Origin: Paenibacillus nuruki
GTDB lineage: Bacteria; Bacillota; Bacilli; Paenibacillales; Paenibacillaceae
Direction of reading: 5' to 3'
Length of the DNA stretch: 64,000 nucleotides
Assembly (NCBI RefSeq): GCF_001721045.1
Contig: NZ_MDER01000028.1
Span: forward strand, 41,854-105,853
Positions 35,785 through 45,378 of the stretch are shown one piece after another. The stretch's first letter is position 1; each line of letters starts with the position of its first letter. Under the pieces are notes generated by a model. That model had not been told where the DNA came from, did no database searches, and saw only the letters and a program-made list of their open reading frames with translations. The position numbers and the translations under genes are program-made.

Positions 35785-36144
35785 TTTCTGAACTAAATGT
35801 TACATAAAATAACATAAAGAGCTATTTAAGCTTTATTTATAAAGGTATTAAATGATTATGTACAATAAGCTCACATTGATAAAAGGGTAGCGAGGTCTTA
35901 TAAAATAATAACTTTTTAATTCATAAATCAGTTAAAAAGAATAAAATAAGTATTGATAACCTAAAATTTCACAGTATAATAAGCATAAATCAGTTAATAA
36001 TCAATATTAATTATATTATTTGGGATAAGAAGAAATAAATTCTAATTGAATAATATAATGGATATCGTTATACTGATGTAAGAAATAAGCAACATAGTTA
36101 ATTTAATATGTTACTAAAGTTAACATTATTAAAGGGGGATTATG
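35785..36144 (+). promoter_or_regulatory. AT-rich leader and promoter of livJHMGF
   Basis: The 360 bp hold no gene. TTGATA (35953-35958) and TATAAT (35975-35980), spacer 16, form the best promoter and leave a 5' leader of about 155 nt. I looked for a T-box antiterminator and a clear CodY box and saw neither. Confidence 0.5.
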
Positions 36145-37356
36145 ATGAGAAGCAAGTGGAGTGGGTTGATGGTCGCAGCATTGATTACAGGATTACTAGC
36201 AGGGTGTGGAAATGGAGCAACAAGTTCTTCGGGTTCAGCTGGTGATTCGACTGCAAGCACAGGTGATAAAGTGATCAAAATTGCTACGCAATCCCCATTG
36301 TCCGGTGGTAGCTCTATCCAAGGCGAAGCGATTAAGCTTGGCGCTCAGATGTCGATGGAAGATCACAAAGAAGAGTTTACCAAATTAGGATACTCACTTG
36401 AATTGGTTCCTTATGATGATCAAGGTGATCCTAAAAAAGGGGTAGCCAATGCTGAATTGATCGGTGCAGATCAACAAGTGCTAGGCGTTATTGGACATTT
36501 GAACTCCGGTGTATCTATCCCTTCTTCGGTTGTCTACGAAAAATACAACATTCCGATGATCTCCCCTGCAAGTACCGCTACAGAACTTACAGATCGCAAA
36601 CTCAAAGTGGTGAACCGTGTTGTGGCACGTGATGATTTTCAAGGCCCTGCGGCAGCTGAGTATGCTGTCAAAACAGTAGGTGCCAAAAACATTTTTATTA
36701 TACAGGACAAAACAGCTTACGGTCAGGGATTGGCGGAAGCTTTTCGTGATGCGGCTCAAGCGCAAGGAGCAACTATTTCTGGTTATGAAGGAATCACCGT
36801 CGGTGAAAAAGATTTCAATGGTGTACTTAATATTGCGGCTACCCAAAAGCCCGATTTTATATTTTTCGGTGGATTGTATGCAGAAGCAGGTCTATTGATT
36901 AAGCAAGCACGAGATAAAGGGATTATGGCTCCTATTATGGGCGGAGATGCGCTGGATTCTTCAGGATTAGTGGATATTGCTGGCACAGATGTTAAAGGGG
37001 CATTGTACAGTTCAGTAGCAGGAGATATTAGTAAATTGCCAGATGGACAAGAATGGACAGCACGTTATAAAGAAGCTTTTGGTAAAAATCCAGAAGGGTA
37101 CTCTGTCTATGCTTATGATTCGATGACGGTCATGTTAGATGCAATCAAAACAGCGATGGGTTCAGGAACAGAAGCACCTGCTCGTGATGCGGTACGAGAT
37201 GCTGTGCGTGCGACCAAAGATTTTGAAGGTGTCGCAACTAAAGTGAGCTTTGATGATATTGGGGACAATGCGTATGCGAAAGTCTTTATTTACAAATTCG
37301 CAGATGCCACGTATCCAGGGTCACTGGAAGCAGAGATTGCTCAACCTGCCAAATAA
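36145..37356 (+). CDS. livJ: Branched-chain amino acid ABC transporter substrate-binding lipoprotein
   Basis: A 403-residue extracellular solute receptor for Leu/Ile/Val uptake. The signal peptide ends in the lipobox LLAGC, with Cys22 or so lipidated, and a Gly/Ser/Thr-rich tether follows. The mature domain shows LivJ/LivK hallmarks: IATQSPLSGGSSIQGEAIKLGAQM, VIGHLNSGVSIPSS and ISPASTATELT. Start 36145 is best spaced from AAAGGGGG; ATG 36142 is closer. It is separated from livH by a terminator, so the receptor can be made in excess. Confidence 0.93.
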   Translation: MRSKWSGLMVAALITGLLAGCGNGATSSSGSAGDSTASTGDKVIKIATQSPLSGGSSIQGEAIKLGAQMSMEDHKEEFTKLGYSLELVPYDDQGDPKKGVANAELIGADQQVLGVIGHLNSGVSIPSSVVYEKYNIPMISPASTATELTDRKLKVVNRVVARDDFQGPAAAEYAVKTVGAKNIFIIQDKTAYGQGLAEAFRDAAQAQGATISGYEGITVGEKDFNGVLNIAATQKPDFIFFGGLYAEAGLLIKQARDKGIMAPIMGGDALDSSGLVDIAGTDVKGALYSSVAGDISKLPDGQEWTARYKEAFGKNPEGYSVYAYDSMTVMLDAIKTAMGSGTEAPARDAVRDAVRATKDFEGVATKVSFDDIGDNAYAKVFIYKFADATYPGSLEAEIAQPAK

Positions 37357-37372
37357 AAACTTTGATGTACAC

Positions 37373-37424
37373 CAAAAGCCAAAAGGTATGTGCTGTGATA
37401 TACACATCTTTTGGCTTTTGTTTT
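37373..37424 (+). terminator. Intra-operon attenuating terminator between livJ and livH
   Basis: AAAAGCCAAAAG pairs with CTTTTGGCTTTT; an inner GTG/CAC pair extends the stem. Trailing T residues are few, which suits partial readthrough into livHMGF. Confidence 0.72.
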
Positions 37425-37487
37425 AGAGAATTTTTGCAAAATCATCCTATAGCTAAATGACGATGAACGTATGAAGGGAGTAACTGA

Positions 37488-38474
37488 ATGTTCTCAAGTA
37501 TTTTGCAAACTTTACCTCAAGTATTGATTGATGGTCTGGCGCTAGGCGCAATCTATGCGGTTGTAGCACTCGGTTATACGATGGTATACGGTATTCTCGA
37601 ATTAATTAACTTTGCGCATGGTGAGATTTTTATGACCGGAGCATTTGTAGAGACAGCGGTGCTTTTTATTTTTCAAGGAGCAGGATGGTTAACCGACATG
37701 CCGGCATGGTTATCGTATGTACTGATTATTCTGATTGCTATGCTGGTCACCGGTGCGCTTGGTGTCGGGATCGAAAGGGTAGCTTATCGACCGTTACGCA
37801 AAGCGCCCAAGTTAATCTTATTGATCTCTGCATTTGGTGTCTCATTCGTTTTGCAAGATGTGATTCGATTTATTGCTGAACTCAAAACAGGTAACTATAT
37901 TATCAGCACTCCGCAATTATTTGATCAACGTTATCAATTACCTCTTTCTTCGATATCCAGCTGGTTTACCGATGCTTCCGTCAAAGCGAATACTTTGTTT
38001 ATTTTTGCTATTGCGATTGTATTAATGATTGGGCTTGATATTTTTGTAAATCGTACCAAATGGGGCGGAGCGATGCGTGCAGTTGCGCAAGATCGAGAAA
38101 CAGCTTCGCTGATGTCTATCAATGTGAATAAAGTGATTGTATTAACCTTTTTTATCGGTTCTGCTCTGGGTGGATCAACAGGGGTATTATTTGCACAACA
38201 ATATGGAACGATTGATCCGTATATCGGCTTTATTTTAGGGCTCAAAGCATTTACAGCCGCTGTGCTGGGAGGTATCGGAAATATTCGCGGTGCGATGTTC
38301 GGCGGGATTGTGCTGGGTGTACTTGAAATGTTTGCTTCATCGAATCTGGGCATTTTGACAGGTGGTAACTTTGGAGCAGAGTACAAAGATGTTTTTGCCT
38401 TTATGATTCTGATCATCGTATTGATTTTCAAACCGGAGGGTATATTCGGCAAAGCAATCAAAGAGAAAGTGTAG
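37488..38474 (+). CDS. livH: Branched-chain amino acid ABC transporter permease LivH
   Basis: A 328-residue inner-membrane permease: DGLALGAIYAVVALGYTMVYGILELINFAHGEIFMTGA is the diagnostic N-terminus, and AVLGGIGNIRGAMFGGIVLGVLE is the LivH/LivM signature near the C-terminus. About eight hydrophobic segments. SD AAGGGAG. It abuts livM with overlapping translation signals. Confidence 0.94.
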   Translation: MFSSILQTLPQVLIDGLALGAIYAVVALGYTMVYGILELINFAHGEIFMTGAFVETAVLFIFQGAGWLTDMPAWLSYVLIILIAMLVTGALGVGIERVAYRPLRKAPKLILLISAFGVSFVLQDVIRFIAELKTGNYIISTPQLFDQRYQLPLSSISSWFTDASVKANTLFIFAIAIVLMIGLDIFVNRTKWGGAMRAVAQDRETASLMSINVNKVIVLTFFIGSALGGSTGVLFAQQYGTIDPYIGFILGLKAFTAAVLGGIGNIRGAMFGGIVLGVLEMFASSNLGILTGGNFGAEYKDVFAFMILIIVLIFKPEGIFGKAIKEKV

Positions 38475-38483
38475 GTGACACCG

Positions 38484-39752
38484 ATGGGAAAGATACAAAC
38501 GATGTTGCAAGCGAATAAACTTGCACAAGGATTACTATTAGCCGCATTTATACTTGTAACCGCAGGCGCTGTCTATCTGATCGATCGTTCGGTCACTGCC
38601 TTTCTTTTGATGCTGGCTTCGCTGTTGCTGTTGTACTATACGTCTTTTAGTAACGGGATGAAATGGAGTATTGCTGTTTTTTTATTGGTTATTGTAATTC
38701 CATTTGCCACTTCAGGCGGCACCTCACGTGAATCGTATATGGAAGTGGCGACCCAGTGCGGTATCTATGTAGCGATGGCACTCGGGCTGAATATTGTAGT
38801 AGGATTTGCAGGATTGTTGGATATGGGATTTATTGCTTTTTTCGCTGTAGGGGCTTATACATACGGCATTTTTGCGACAGGGCAAGCCAATAATTTTATC
38901 TCGGGTGAACTCTTTCCGTTATCCGGTGGAAGCTTCTGGATTTTTATTCTTATTGGTGGCTTTATTGCAGGGATCTTCGGCATATTGCTCGGTCTGCCTG
39001 TGCTACGTGTCAAAGGTGATTATTTAGCGATTGTGACACTGGGCTTCGGGGAGATCATTCGTATTATTTTTAACAATTTAGAAAAGCCGGTCAATATTAC
39101 AAATGGCGCCATGGGCTTGTCTTCGATTCAACCGCCTGATTTGTTTGGCTTTCAATTCACCTTTCCGCATCAATTTTATTTTATTGTGATCGGGATATTG
39201 TTGATTGTGATCTTTGCTGTAAGGCGATTAGAACATTCACGTCTTGGCCGTTCATGGAAAGCAGTACGTGAAAATGAAATTGCTGCTCAGTCGATGGGGA
39301 TTCCGCTCATCCGTACCAAGTTGATGGCTTTTGCAATTGGAGCTTCTTTTTCAGGGATGATGGGTGTGGTATTCGCAGCGAAGCAGACCTTTATTGATCC
39401 GACCAGCTTTACATTAATTGAGTCGATTACGATTCTAGTGATGGTCGTATTGGGCGGAATGGGGAGTGTGCCCGGGGTGATCTTAGGAGCAAGTCTAGTG
39501 ACGATTCTGAATTTGCAGGTATTGACTGAATTTACAAGCTGGCTTAATCAATTGTCTCAGCAAGGGATTTTTGAAGTGCCGAATGCGTTATCTCCTTCTA
39601 AAATGCAACGCTTTATTTTCGGTATGATCTTGATTCTGGTGGCTGTTTTCCGTCCTCATGGATTGATTGCTGCTAGAAATCGCAAACTTCCTCCAGAAGC
39701 GGTCAAAGATCCGTCACCACCGTTATCCAAGCCAGAGGTACAACCTGATTAA
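38484..39752 (+). CDS. livM: Branched-chain amino acid ABC transporter permease LivM
   Basis: A 422-residue permease; ALGLNIVVGFAGLLDMGFIAFFAVGAYTYG and VLGGMGSVPGVILGASLVTILN are LivM signatures. The N-terminal 90 residues add three extra hydrophobic segments, and the C-terminal tail is Pro-rich. Start 38484 fits the SD TAGGTG that overlaps the livH stop; a GTG at 38475 is in frame but has no spacing. Confidence 0.93.
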   Translation: MGKIQTMLQANKLAQGLLLAAFILVTAGAVYLIDRSVTAFLLMLASLLLLYYTSFSNGMKWSIAVFLLVIVIPFATSGGTSRESYMEVATQCGIYVAMALGLNIVVGFAGLLDMGFIAFFAVGAYTYGIFATGQANNFISGELFPLSGGSFWIFILIGGFIAGIFGILLGLPVLRVKGDYLAIVTLGFGEIIRIIFNNLEKPVNITNGAMGLSSIQPPDLFGFQFTFPHQFYFIVIGILLIVIFAVRRLEHSRLGRSWKAVRENEIAAQSMGIPLIRTKLMAFAIGASFSGMMGVVFAAKQTFIDPTSFTLIESITILVMVVLGGMGSVPGVILGASLVTILNLQVLTEFTSWLNQLSQQGIFEVPNALSPSKMQRFIFGMILILVAVFRPHGLIAARNRKLPPEAVKDPSPPLSKPEVQPD

Positions 39753-39817
39753 AGGCGATCGGACTAAGGGGAATAGCGAATCAATCGGGCAATATTCAAT
39801 TAGAAAGGAGCATATGA

Positions 39818-40621
39818 ATGAGTGATCACCAAGAACATAATGTGTTGAAAGTGACTAATCTGATGAAGCGCTTTGGTGGATTGACAGCTGTAAACGGAGT
39901 GAATTTTGATTTTCCTAAAGGGCAGATTTCAGCAGTAATCGGTCCCAATGGCGCAGGGAAAACCACTTTTTTCAATATGATTACAGGCATATATGTACCG
40001 GACAAAGGTAATATTGAACTGGATGGAGAATCGATTGTGAATATTAAGCCTGATCGGATTACCAGTCGTGGGATTGCACGCACTTTTCAAAATATTCGCT
40101 TGTTCGGGAGTATGACGGTTCTTGAAAATGTGCAGGTCGGTATGCATATTCATCTCAAAACAGGGATTGTCGGCACATTGTTAAATTTACCTCGTGTCCG
40201 TCATGAAGAACATGATGCTCAACGTGAAGCTTATCGATTATTAGAATACGTAGGTCTTGCTGAGTGGTATAACGAAGAAGCAAGCAGTCTATCGTATGGA
40301 GCACAGCGGCGCTTAGAAATTGCCCGCGCGCTTGCCGCTAAGCCCAAAGTATTACTGTTAGATGAACCCGCCGCAGGCATGAATCCTCGTGAGACATCTG
40401 AATTGACTGGATTGATTCGCCGAATACAGCAAGAACTCAATATTTCAATTATTTTGATTGAGCATGATATGAAATTAGTGATGGAATTATCTCATCATAT
40501 TCTTGTACTGGATCATGGAGAAAAGATTGCTGAAGGTGGACCAGAAGATATTCGTTCTAATCCGAAAGTGATCGAAGCGTATCTCGGTAAAAGTGCGGTC
40601 GAGGAGGAGATACAGATATGA
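39818..40621 (+). CDS. livG: Branched-chain amino acid ABC transporter ATPase LivG
   Basis: A 267-residue ATPase: Walker A GPNGAGKTTFF, Q-loop RTFQNIRLF, signature LSYGAQRRLEIARAL, Walker B LLLDEPAAGMNP, and switch His in IEHDMKLVM. AAGMNPRET is typical of LivG. It overlaps livF by 4 bp. Confidence 0.95.
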   Translation: MSDHQEHNVLKVTNLMKRFGGLTAVNGVNFDFPKGQISAVIGPNGAGKTTFFNMITGIYVPDKGNIELDGESIVNIKPDRITSRGIARTFQNIRLFGSMTVLENVQVGMHIHLKTGIVGTLLNLPRVRHEEHDAQREAYRLLEYVGLAEWYNEEASSLSYGAQRRLEIARALAAKPKVLLLDEPAAGMNPRETSELTGLIRRIQQELNISIILIEHDMKLVMELSHHILVLDHGEKIAEGGPEDIRSNPKVIEAYLGKSAVEEEIQI

Positions 40622-41322
40622 GTCTGGTGGAATTGAACAATGTACAAGCTTTTTACGGTGGAATCGAAGCACTCAAAGGAATCAATCTAGAAGTCAAAGC
40701 AGGCGAAATCGTAACATTGATCGGTTCTAATGGTGCAGGCAAATCTACGACACTCAAATCAATCTGCGGTCAAGTACAGACTAAAGGTGAAATCTGGTTC
40801 GATGGCCAAAAGATTACCTCGCTTGAACCGCATGTGATTGCACAAAGTGGGATTGCTCATGTACCGGAAGGACGACGTATTTTTCCACGTTTAACTGTGA
40901 AAGAGAATTTGGAAATGGGTGCTTTTTCAGTCAAAAGTAAAAAGCTAATCAAAGAGCGAATTGAAAAGTCATTTGTTTATTTTCCGAGGCTCAAAGAGCG
41001 TTATCATCAGACTGGCGGAACAATGAGTGGTGGAGAACAGCAGATGCTTGCGATTGCTAGAGGACTAATGATGAATCCCAAAATTCTACTCTTGGATGAA
41101 CCTTCGATGGGACTGGCTCCCGTATTGGTAGATCAGATTTTTGAGATTATTCAGGAGTTGAATAGTACAGGAATGACGATTCTACTGGTAGAGCAAAATG
41201 CGTATCAAGCGCTACAGATTGCGCATCGGGGATATGTGATTCAGACAGGGGAGATTATTTTGCAGGATGATGCGAAGGTACTTCTGACGAATAATCAGGT
41301 GAGGGAAGCTTATTTGGCATAA
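40618..41322 (+). CDS. livF: Branched-chain amino acid ABC transporter ATPase LivF
   Basis: A 234-residue ATPase: Walker A GSNGAGKST, HVPEGRRIFPRLTVKENL, signature MSGGEQQMLAIARGL, Walker B LLLDEPSMGLAP, LVEQNAYQAL. The ATGA overlap with livG indicates coupled translation. It is the last gene of the liv operon, followed by a terminator. Confidence 0.95.
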   Translation: MSLVELNNVQAFYGGIEALKGINLEVKAGEIVTLIGSNGAGKSTTLKSICGQVQTKGEIWFDGQKITSLEPHVIAQSGIAHVPEGRRIFPRLTVKENLEMGAFSVKSKKLIKERIEKSFVYFPRLKERYHQTGGTMSGGEQQMLAIARGLMMNPKILLLDEPSMGLAPVLVDQIFEIIQELNSTGMTILLVEQNAYQALQIAHRGYVIQTGEIILQDDAKVLLTNNQVREAYLA

Positions 41323-41412
41323 GTTCATTGGTTTTGAACATAGTTGAATATAACCGCTACAGAAAATACGTTGTTCTTATTGTCACTGATGGTAGTCTTT
41401 ATGGATACAAAG

Positions 41413-41456
41413 TAAAAAAAGCTCTTGTCGTGTAGTGATCTCGACAGGAGCTTTTT
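41413..41456. terminator. Bidirectional terminator between livF and aminotransferase gene
   Basis: AAAAAGCTCTTGTCG pairs with CGACAGGAGCTTTTT over 15 bp with one G-U; A- and T-runs on both sides. Confidence 0.88.
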
Positions 41457-41489
41457 GCTTATAAATAAGAAAAGTTAAATATAAATCAA

Positions 41490-42788
41490 TCAGCCTTTTT
41501 TCACATCTTGAACCGCTTGATAGATCAAGTTGAACAGATCTTCCAAATATTCTTCTGCAATACAAGAGAAAGCGATACGTAGATCATGTGCACCTAGTGC
41601 GATTGTACCGACTTCATATTCACGTAATAAGCGTAGACGTACATCTTCAGCAGAGACATCTTTTAATTTCAAACACATAAAGTAACCGGAGTTAAAAGGA
41701 TAGTATTCCCATGTGTCTGCGTATTGATCAGTGTTGAGCAGTTCTTTAACTTTGTTCGCTCTGCCCTTCATCACTTGGAACTTTTCTTCTTTTTGTGCTT
41801 TGAAATTAGGGTCTTGTAATGCTTTCAAAATAAATGTCTGGGATGGGTGTGGTCCGCTGGAAATAGTTGCACGGATAATACCCAATGTTTTTTGTTCCAA
41901 CGCGACAATCGCTTCAAGATCTTGTGCGCCATACGTGATAAAACCGACACGGAATCCCCATACATATTCTTCTTTTGTCGCACCATCGACTTTGATCGGT
42001 AAAATACGAGGATGCAAGTCAAGCAATGATCCGAACAACGATTCATGTAGAGAATCTTCGAAAAACAATCCGAAATAAGCATCATCGGTAACCACAACAA
42101 CATTGATTCCAGCTTCAGCGGCTTCGTTAATGGCAGCTACAATTTTTTTACCGTCTGCTACACTTGGTGTATAACCTGTTGGGTTATTTGGGAAGTTCAA
42201 GACAACAATCGCTTTACCTTTTTCTTTTTGCGCGAGTAGAGCATCTCGTAATCCATCACTATTGAATGTCATTTCTTCTGTAAATAATGGATAAGTGATG
42301 ATCTCAGCTCCGCGACGAACTGCGAAAGTAAGTTCATAGTTTTCCCAGTTTTTATCTGGATATATAACAGCATCGCCTACATCTGCGAACAGATCTGCTA
42401 CAATACTTAGACCATGAGTCAACGCATTGGTTACGATAGGATTGCTGAATTTTTTATCTTGTAGTGAAGGATTATCTTTGATCATTTTCTCACGCCATAC
42501 ATTGCGCAATTCTGGTTTGCCAGCAGGAGGAGCATAAGGATACAGATCTTTAGGTGCAAAAGCAGACAACGAATCTTGTAGAACCTTCAAATGCATGGGC
42601 CCGCCATTTTCGGTTGCAATTCCAATCGTTGCATTATATTTTTTAGCCTGGCTTGATGCTTCTGCCGATTGGCTTAATATACCTTCTTTAGGGAAATAAA
42701 TCTCTTTACCAAGAGTGGATAGCATCTCATAAATGTGAGGGCTATCTGTTTTCAATTTCGCGTTCAATTGTCCAGCCAGTGGGTTCAT
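41490..42788 (-). CDS. PLP-dependent class I/II aminotransferase
   Basis: A 432-residue fold-type I aminotransferase. Visible: NALTHGLSIVADLF (phosphate-binding region), VVLNFPNNPTGYTP (substrate-binding Asn-Pro-Thr-Gly), VVTDDAYFGLFF (PLP ring Asp and Tyr), and the Schiff-base Lys in VDGATKEEYVWGFRVGF. Start 42788 suits the SD GGAAGGA; ATG 42797 overlaps it. It could act on aspartate or aromatic amino acids. It lies near a PNPOx-like gene and a MocR regulator, giving a PLP-related neighbourhood. Confidence 0.87.
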   Translation of the reverse strand: MNPLAGQLNAKLKTDSPHIYEMLSTLGKEIYFPKEGILSQSAEASSQAKKYNATIGIATENGGPMHLKVLQDSLSAFAPKDLYPYAPPAGKPELRNVWREKMIKDNPSLQDKKFSNPIVTNALTHGLSIVADLFADVGDAVIYPDKNWENYELTFAVRRGAEIITYPLFTEEMTFNSDGLRDALLAQKEKGKAIVVLNFPNNPTGYTPSVADGKKIVAAINEAAEAGINVVVVTDDAYFGLFFEDSLHESLFGSLLDLHPRILPIKVDGATKEEYVWGFRVGFITYGAQDLEAIVALEQKTLGIIRATISSGPHPSQTFILKALQDPNFKAQKEEKFQVMKGRANKVKELLNTDQYADTWEYYPFNSGYFMCLKLKDVSAEDVRLRLLREYEVGTIALGAHDLRIAFSCIAEEYLEDLFNLIYQAVQDVKKG

Positions 42789-42981
42789 CGTTTTCATCCT
42801 TCCAGGTCTGTTAAATAATGAATCAGCCGCACCTGATGATAATGGAACAGTAGAAGTTCGCCTGATTTCTGCTGCCCTAGTATATCATTTTTCGCGCGGA
42901 AGTGTCACCGTGTAGGAAGTGAAATTTGATGGGTTAGTTGTGAATATGATGTGAATATTAAATGATTTAAGACGATATGTC

Positions 42982-43599
42982 TCAACTTTGGTGATGCGGG
43001 CAATATTTTTTCATCATTTCGATCGTTGTGAGATCATCATCCAGACCTCGTTTTTGTAGTCCATCCATAATATGTTGACGTTCTTCTTCTTTAGCATTTT
43101 GACCAAATTTGAACTTGGCTGTCCACTCCTGCGGGACAATTTTGATCAAAGCGACCCCGTTTAGCCGCGGAATATAACGAGGATCTTTGGCATCAATCGT
43201 ATCATAGCCACCTTCAGGTTGAAGCTTGTGCATAAAGATCGAAAAGGCATCTGCTTTTTCTTCCAGATCGGTAATCAATTCTGCATGACCACGTACCGTA
43301 ACACTTTTGAAAAAGGCAGAAGCCGGACATGCCATTTCAGCATCGGTAAAGTAAGAAGGGATTAACGCATACTCTTTCGCCACTGAAAACGTCACACGTG
43401 TATCATTTTTAAGCAATTTCATTTTTTCGCCTGCACGACTACCATGAATATAAAATACACCATTACCATAAGCAAAATTAAGTGGAGTCACACGTGGAAA
43501 CCCATCTTCATGACTCATTCCCAGAAATCCAAAACTCATTTCCTCCAAAAATAACGCCAATTCTTCTTCTTCCTCTATCGTAAATTCTTTTCTTCTCAT
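42982..43599 (-). CDS. Pyridoxamine 5'-phosphate oxidase-like flavin-binding protein
   Basis: A 205-residue split-barrel protein of the PNPOx-like superfamily: FGFLGMSHEDGFPRVTPLNFAYGNGVFYIHGSRAGEKMKLL in the N-terminal half matches the flavin-binding barrel (read here as separate beta strands). Start 43599 has SD AAGGAGAG. It is divergent from a MocR regulator by 114 bp, a common pairing in which the regulator controls the barrel protein. True PdxH activity is not shown, and the fold also houses FMN and heme reductases. Confidence 0.82.
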   Translation of the reverse strand: MRRKEFTIEEEEELALFLEEMSFGFLGMSHEDGFPRVTPLNFAYGNGVFYIHGSRAGEKMKLLKNDTRVTFSVAKEYALIPSYFTDAEMACPASAFFKSVTVRGHAELITDLEEKADAFSIFMHKLQPEGGYDTIDAKDPRYIPRLNGVALIKIVPQEWTAKFKFGQNAKEEERQHIMDGLQKRGLDDDLTTIEMMKKYCPHHQS

Positions 43600-43713
43600 C
43601 GGTATCTCTCCTTCTCTCTGTTGACCAAATCTTATTTTCAGCATATGCTACAATTGGATTAGTCAAAAGAGCCAATTTGAATGAAAATAAGTAGTCCAAT
43701 AAAGGAGAACGTT
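43600..43713. promoter_or_regulatory. Divergent promoter region PNPOx-like/MocR
   Basis: This 114-bp region holds ATTGG and CCAAT as inverted arms (about 43652-43677) and TTGACCAAATC facing GATTAGTCAA. It is a plausible MocR operator region. No unambiguous -35/-10 set was identified. Confidence 0.4.
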
Positions 43714-45249
43714 ATGGATATTACTATTGCTTATCAGCGTGCTATTCAGACGTATCAGCACAAATATCTAGCGTTATACCATGCCTTACGGGAAGGAATT
43801 CTAGGTGGTTCGCTTGCCAGTGGAACACGTTTACCTTCTACTCGTGATCTAGCTGCGATGTACGGATTATCGCGTGGAAGTGTATCGGAAGCGTATGATA
43901 TGTTACTGGCTGAAGGGTATGTTCAATCTGCTGTCGGTAAAGGAACATTTGTAATTGAACAGCCTACTGTATCTGGCAAAGAAGTACATATTGAAGCATC
44001 ATCCTACATAAATGAAAAAGCACCTTTGTCTTCTTTATCTGTATGGGGACAGCGTATTATCCAAATGGAACAAGAAATTATACAGTTTCGAAAAGATCAT
44101 TCTGATCAGAGAGATGACCAGACTCCTTCTGCTATAAGTAACACTCGTCCGCCACTAGAGCAGATTTCTTTTCAATCAGGAGACATTATGTTAGAAGGAA
44201 GTTCGCAGACTTCTTGGAAAAGTGCCATGTCTGCTGCTAGCAAAGATTTGCAAAAATCTACTACTGATTCAGCACTTACGACTGTGCAAGGAGATATCGG
44301 GTTACGTGAAGCGATCTGCAATCATGTAGGAAGAACAAGAGGAATTACAGCGACTGCTGAACAAGTTGTATTATGTAGCGGTTCGATGGAAGTGATTACA
44401 TTGTTGTGCCAGTTGTTGATCAATGAAGATGATCAAGTGATTCTGGAAGATCCTTGTTATTCGGGTATGCGGCGTGCGATTATAGCTTGCGGAGGAGTGA
44501 TCCAGCCGGCTCCACTAGATGAGCATGGTGTTATTCCACAAGATTGGAAGGCTAGATTGTTATTTGTAACGCCGGGTCGCCAATTTCCTACAGGTGCTGT
44601 TTTACCATTGGCTCGTCGTCAACAGCTACTAGAGTGGGCGAATACCCATAGTGCATGGATTATCGAAGATGATTATGATAGCGAATTTCGCTGGTCAGGT
44701 CGTCCTATCGAACCGCTTAAAGCATTGGATCAAACAGATAGCGTTATCTATGTCGGTTCCTTTTCCAAAAGCATGTTCAGCAGTCTTCGTCTTGGTTATG
44801 CGATCTTGCCAACTGTGCTTGCTGAAGCTTTAACGGCTGCCAAGCGATTATATGATCCATTACCACCTGCTCGATTAGAACAAAGAGCGCTGGCACGATT
44901 TATGATCCGTGGTGATTATGTACGTCATTTGCGCCGTATGACGCGATTATATCGTTCCCGTTACGATGTTTTTCAACAATCTATTCAAGAAGAGCGATTG
45001 GATGAACTATTTGATTGGCAACAAACCGATTGTGGTCTACATGCCTATGCCACATGGAAGCACGATGCTACCCGGTACAATCAATGGATGACAATTGCTC
45101 GCACATACGGTGTGATCTGGCGCGATGCTGCTGATTATCAGTTAACGCCTAGCGCTCCATCGGCGTGCTTTATTTTCGCTCATTTATCAGAGCCTCAGAT
45201 CATGGAAGGTGTTAAGCGTCTTCAGCAATCATGGGAAAGTCTACAATAG
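43714..45249 (+). CDS. MocR/GntR family transcriptional regulator with aminotransferase domain
   Basis: A 511-residue MocR-type regulator: N-terminal winged HTH (GTRLPSTRDLAAMYGLSRGSVSEAYDML, residues about 35-65), a 100-residue linker, then an aminotransferase-like PLP domain with VLCSGSMEVITLL, EDPCYSGMRR, IIEDDYDSEFR and the PLP Lys in VGSFSKSMFSSLRLGY. Start 43714 has the SD AAAGGAGA. PdxR members of this family sense PLP, and the divergent PNPOx-like gene fits a PLP- or oxidase-related role, by inference. Confidence 0.87.
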   Translation: MDITIAYQRAIQTYQHKYLALYHALREGILGGSLASGTRLPSTRDLAAMYGLSRGSVSEAYDMLLAEGYVQSAVGKGTFVIEQPTVSGKEVHIEASSYINEKAPLSSLSVWGQRIIQMEQEIIQFRKDHSDQRDDQTPSAISNTRPPLEQISFQSGDIMLEGSSQTSWKSAMSAASKDLQKSTTDSALTTVQGDIGLREAICNHVGRTRGITATAEQVVLCSGSMEVITLLCQLLINEDDQVILEDPCYSGMRRAIIACGGVIQPAPLDEHGVIPQDWKARLLFVTPGRQFPTGAVLPLARRQQLLEWANTHSAWIIEDDYDSEFRWSGRPIEPLKALDQTDSVIYVGSFSKSMFSSLRLGYAILPTVLAEALTAAKRLYDPLPPARLEQRALARFMIRGDYVRHLRRMTRLYRSRYDVFQQSIQEERLDELFDWQQTDCGLHAYATWKHDATRYNQWMTIARTYGVIWRDAADYQLTPSAPSACFIFAHLSEPQIMEGVKRLQQSWESLQ

Positions 45250-45378
45250 AAGGATTGACGATTACAGACTTTTTGGTCAATATAAAGTAAAGTTATCTAA
45301 AACATAGCTATACAAACTATTTCATCATCAACTTATATTCAAATTGAAAATAAATCTAAAACCAAGGAGGGTTGAGTG

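Noticed and set aside
35785..36144. T-box or CodY site in the liv leader
   Set aside because: No T-box sequence or specifier-like stem was seen, and CodY matches were too weak.
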